Shown piece after piece: positions 62,098 through 64,000 of a stretch of DNA of 64,000 nt (its first letter is position 1; each line of letters begins with the position of its first letter). Below the pieces are notes generated by a model that saw only the letters and a list, made by a program, of their open reading frames with translations, had not been told where the DNA came from and searched no databases. Origin of the DNA: JAEUHO01 sp046350655. GTDB taxonomy: Bacteria > Planctomycetota > PLA2 > JAEUHO01. Where the stretch lies: the NCBI GenBank assembly GCA_046350655.1, contig JAXMAB010000004.1:248001-312000 (forward strand), read 5' to 3'. Position numbers and translations under genes: made by a program.

Positions 62098-62943
62098 GTG
62101 CCCGACCCCGCGCTCACGCCCCGTTCCGACGTCGCCGCCGCTTGGCGGGCGGCCTACGACGACGGCCGGCGGGCCCACCCGGACCTCGACGTGCCGTTCG
62201 CGTCGTTCCTCGGACGGCGCGTCGGGGCCCCGCTCCCGTGCGCGACCGGCGACTACTACCTCGCGCGCGCGTGCGAGGGCGGCAGCGACGGCGCGTGGGC
62301 CCGGGTGCAGCACACGCTCGAGCGTCCGCTGCGGGCGTTCCTGCGGCGGCGCGGCGCGTCGCGCGACGACGCCGAGGCGCTGCTCGAGGAGGGTTGGGGC
62401 GCGCTCGCGGCGCCGCCGCCGTCGGGCGGGGCGCGCACCGTCGTCGGCACCTACGACGGCCGGGGCTCGCTGCAGGCCTTCGTCGCGACGGTGTTGTGGC
62501 GCCGGCTGTGCGATCGATGGCGCGCGAAGGCCGCGGCGCCGCCGCCGGGCCCCGCGCCCGAGACCGTCCCGTGCGACGACGATCCCGTGCGGCGGCTCGC
62601 CGACGCCGAGACCGCCCGCGTCGTGGGCGACGCCCTCGAGGACGCGTGGCCGCGGCTGACGGCGAAGGAACTGCAGGCGGTCGTGCTGAAGTACCGCCAC
62701 GCGCTGCCCCAGCAGGCGATCGCGTCGGCCCTGCGTGTGGGGGCGCCGCGCGTGACGCGGCTCCTGCAGTCGGCGGCGCGCCGGCTCCGCGACGCGGTGG
62801 CGGCGCGGCTGTCGGACGTGCCCGCGGTCGGCGGCGACGGCGACGCGTGGGCGGCGTTGCGGGGCGCGGTGGCGCGCATCCTCGCGCGGACGGACGTGGA
62901 CGGCGCGGCGGCGCCGGCGCAGCGGAGGTCGAACGATGGATGA
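62098..62943 (+). CDS. Sigma-70-like (ECF) RNA polymerase sigma factor
   Basis: 281 residues, GTG start; the upstream TTG at 61999 overlaps the promoter and encodes Pro/Arg-rich sequence, so it is not preferred. Region 2: ARVQHTLERPLRAFLRRRGASRDDAEALLEEGWGAL with YDGRGSLQAFVATVLWRRLCDRWRAK. Region 4: LTAKELQAVVLKYRHALPQQAIASALRVGAPRVTRLLQSAARRL. Less typical than the other two sigma factors: long N-terminal part (DVPFASFLGRRVG) and divergent helix-turn-helix. Overlaps the downstream gene by 8 nt. Confidence 0.82.
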   Translation: MPDPALTPRSDVAAAWRAAYDDGRRAHPDLDVPFASFLGRRVGAPLPCATGDYYLARACEGGSDGAWARVQHTLERPLRAFLRRRGASRDDAEALLEEGWGALAAPPPSGGARTVVGTYDGRGSLQAFVATVLWRRLCDRWRAKAAAPPPGPAPETVPCDDDPVRRLADAETARVVGDALEDAWPRLTAKELQAVVLKYRHALPQQAIASALRVGAPRVTRLLQSAARRLRDAVAARLSDVPAVGGDGDAWAALRGAVARILARTDVDGAAAPAQRRSNDG

Positions 62944-63808
62944 GCATGCGTTCACACACGACGTCCTGCCCGGGCTGCTCGACCTCGACGCGGGCCCGCC
63001 GGACCCGAACCTCGTCGCCGCCTACCTCGACGGCGCGTTGCCCGAGGCCGAGCGCCGCGCGCTCGAGCGCCGGCTCCGCGTGGACCCCGAGGCGATGCTG
63101 CTCGTGCGGGCCTTGCGTGCGGACCGCCGCCGCGTGAAGGTCCGTCGCGTGTTCCTCGCCGTGGCGGCCGTCGTGGTCGCCGCGGTGGGGCTCACGACCC
63201 TCTTCACGCGGCGCGACGATCCGTCCGCCGCGGCGGGGGAGCGGCTCGTCGCCGCCGCCGGGCGGCTGCGCGCCGAGGCGCCGGACCTGTTCGAGGGGTT
63301 CACGCCGCTCTCCGCCGACGAGCTGCGCGGCGGCAACGACGCGCGGCGCGGCGGCGGGCGCGTGACGTGGCCCGTGGGCGTCCTGCTCGACGCCCCGACC
63401 GAGGTGCGCTTCGAGGCCCCGACGGGCGCGACCCGCGTGCGCCTCGCGATCGACGGGCCCGCCGGCCGGTCCGTCGTCGAGGGCGGGAACGGCCGCGTGG
63501 AGGTGCCGCCGCTCCCGCCGGGGTCGTACGTCGTCAGGATGCGGGCCCTCGACGCGCTCGGCGCGCAGGAGGTGCGCGCGGCGTTCGTCGTGCTCGCGTC
63601 CGACGCCGCGCGCCGGCACCTCGACGCGTTCGCCCGCATCGACGCCACCGGCGGCGACCTCGCGCCGCTCTTGCGCGCGCACTATGCGGTCCGCCAGGCG
63701 CTGTACCGCGAGGCCCGCGCGGCCGCGCAGGCCGCCTCGTCGGGCGCGCCCGACGACGCGCGGGCGCTGCTCGCGCACATCGAGCGGCTGGCCCCCGGCG
63801 CGCCCTGA
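62936..63808 (+). CDS. Putative anti-sigma factor (membrane-anchored, no zinc motif)
   Basis: 290 residues. N-terminal helices with ALPEAERRALERRLRVDPEA (about 34-53), typical of anti-sigma factor N-termini, then one membrane helix (about 72-92) and a periplasmic part with beta strands (EVRFEAPTGATRVRLAI, GSYVVRMRALDALG) and C-terminal helices. There is no HxxxCxxC zinc site. Overlap with the sigma gene and topology both suggest an anti-sigma role; the family is not recognised. Confidence 0.7.
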   Translation: MDEHAFTHDVLPGLLDLDAGPPDPNLVAAYLDGALPEAERRALERRLRVDPEAMLLVRALRADRRRVKVRRVFLAVAAVVVAAVGLTTLFTRRDDPSAAAGERLVAAAGRLRAEAPDLFEGFTPLSADELRGGNDARRGGGRVTWPVGVLLDAPTEVRFEAPTGATRVRLAIDGPAGRSVVEGGNGRVEVPPLPPGSYVVRMRALDALGAQEVRAAFVVLASDAARRHLDAFARIDATGGDLAPLLRAHYAVRQALYREARAAAQAASSGAPDDARALLAHIERLAPGAP

Positions 63809-64000
63809 CGCGGGAGGGCGTCGCGGGGCGCGTGCGACGTGCCCGGAGGTGTGTGGGGGGGCGCCGCGGGCCGGGCCTCGCGGTCCCGGGAGGTGGATGG
63901 CGCCCCGGGCCTCGGCCCGGCCGCGGTGAAGGCATCGCGACGGGGGCAATTCGCGACGACGCGGCCGACTGCTGGGGAGCGCGCGCGTGCGCGTGTCCCC
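63809..64000. other. 3' end of window, spacer
   Basis: Holds one exact motif copy (63873-63887). No gene start or other element is visible before the window ends. Confidence 0.5.

Overview
This is a very GC-rich stretch of a bacterial chromosome (well over 70 % G+C by eye, with almost every codon third position G or C). It carries about 55 protein genes, packed tightly on both strands. I saw no rRNA, tRNA, CRISPR array, integrase or complete insertion sequence. A TonB-dependent receptor with its own TonB, several lipobox lipoproteins and a Tat-exported molybdo-flavoenzyme point to a two-membrane (Gram-negative) cell. ECF sigma factors linked to CHAT proteases, a zinc-finger anti-sigma factor with a terpenoid-cyclase-like domain, a futalosine-type menaquinone enzyme (MqnD-like) and a Pls/PosA-type NRPS with a SET protein fit a high-GC Planctomycetota lineage best. 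Myxococcota is the main alternative. This placement is inference; no marker gene in the window settles it.

Layout. 1-2.4 kb: 3' end of adenosine deaminase and an overlapping lipoprotein. 2.4-6.6 kb: operon for a PaoABC/YagTRS-like exported molybdenum hydroxylase plus a small Cys-rich protein. 6.6-11.3 kb: SET-domain methyltransferase and a 1,343-residue Pls/PosA NRPS-like protein with hexapeptide-repeat membrane tail. 11.3-15 kb: ferritin-like protein, Trm112-type methyltransferase and sugar-nucleotide epimerase, with two long gene-free stretches. 15-21 kb: subtilase lipoprotein, TonB receptor, TonB. 21-30.7 kb: YjdF, anti-sigma and ECF sigma, glycosyltransferase, MFS transporter, cobalamin adenosyltransferase, CorA, YgfZ, EamA transporter and a sulfatase-fold protein. 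30.7-35 kb: MgtE, SirB1-like protein, enoyl-CoA hydratase and two small membrane proteins.

35-42 kb holds the most interesting locus. On the minus strand, an ECF sigma factor, a small beta-rich protein, a TPR-CHAT caspase-like protease and a subtilisin-like lipoprotein form one operon, with ATGA stop/start overlaps at two of the three junctions and a 2-base gap at the third. A perfect palindrome separates it from a divergent acidic lipoprotein. As sequenced, the CHAT gene carries four single-base losses; restoring one base at each site gives one open frame of 920 codons. A second, independent CHAT locus (59.3-63.8 kb) has an exported TPR-CHAT protein divergent from another sigma factor and a putative anti-sigma factor.

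42-51 kb: repeat-rich spacers, two divergent MDR dehydrogenases, enoyl-CoA hydratase, vWA protein, glycine-zipper lipoprotein, thioesterase, 3-hydroxyacyl-CoA dehydrogenase and amidohydrolase. 51-59 kb: zinc-ribbon mini-protein, exported TPR protein, hybrid sensor kinase, thiolase, and MqnD with a histone-H1-like tail. Two enoyl-CoA hydratases, a hydroxyacyl-CoA dehydrogenase, a thiolase and a thioesterase together suggest acyl-CoA (beta-oxidation or hydroxyalkanoate) metabolism.

Two repeat families run through the spacers. One is a 15-bp motif, GGGCCTCGCGGTCCC, with seven exact copies plus variants. The other is a hairpin element built around GCGGCCC-CAA-GGGCCGC, arranged in tandem blocks. 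Many genes have a TAnnnT-type -10 element ending only 6-9 nt before the start codon, which suggests frequent leaderless transcription.
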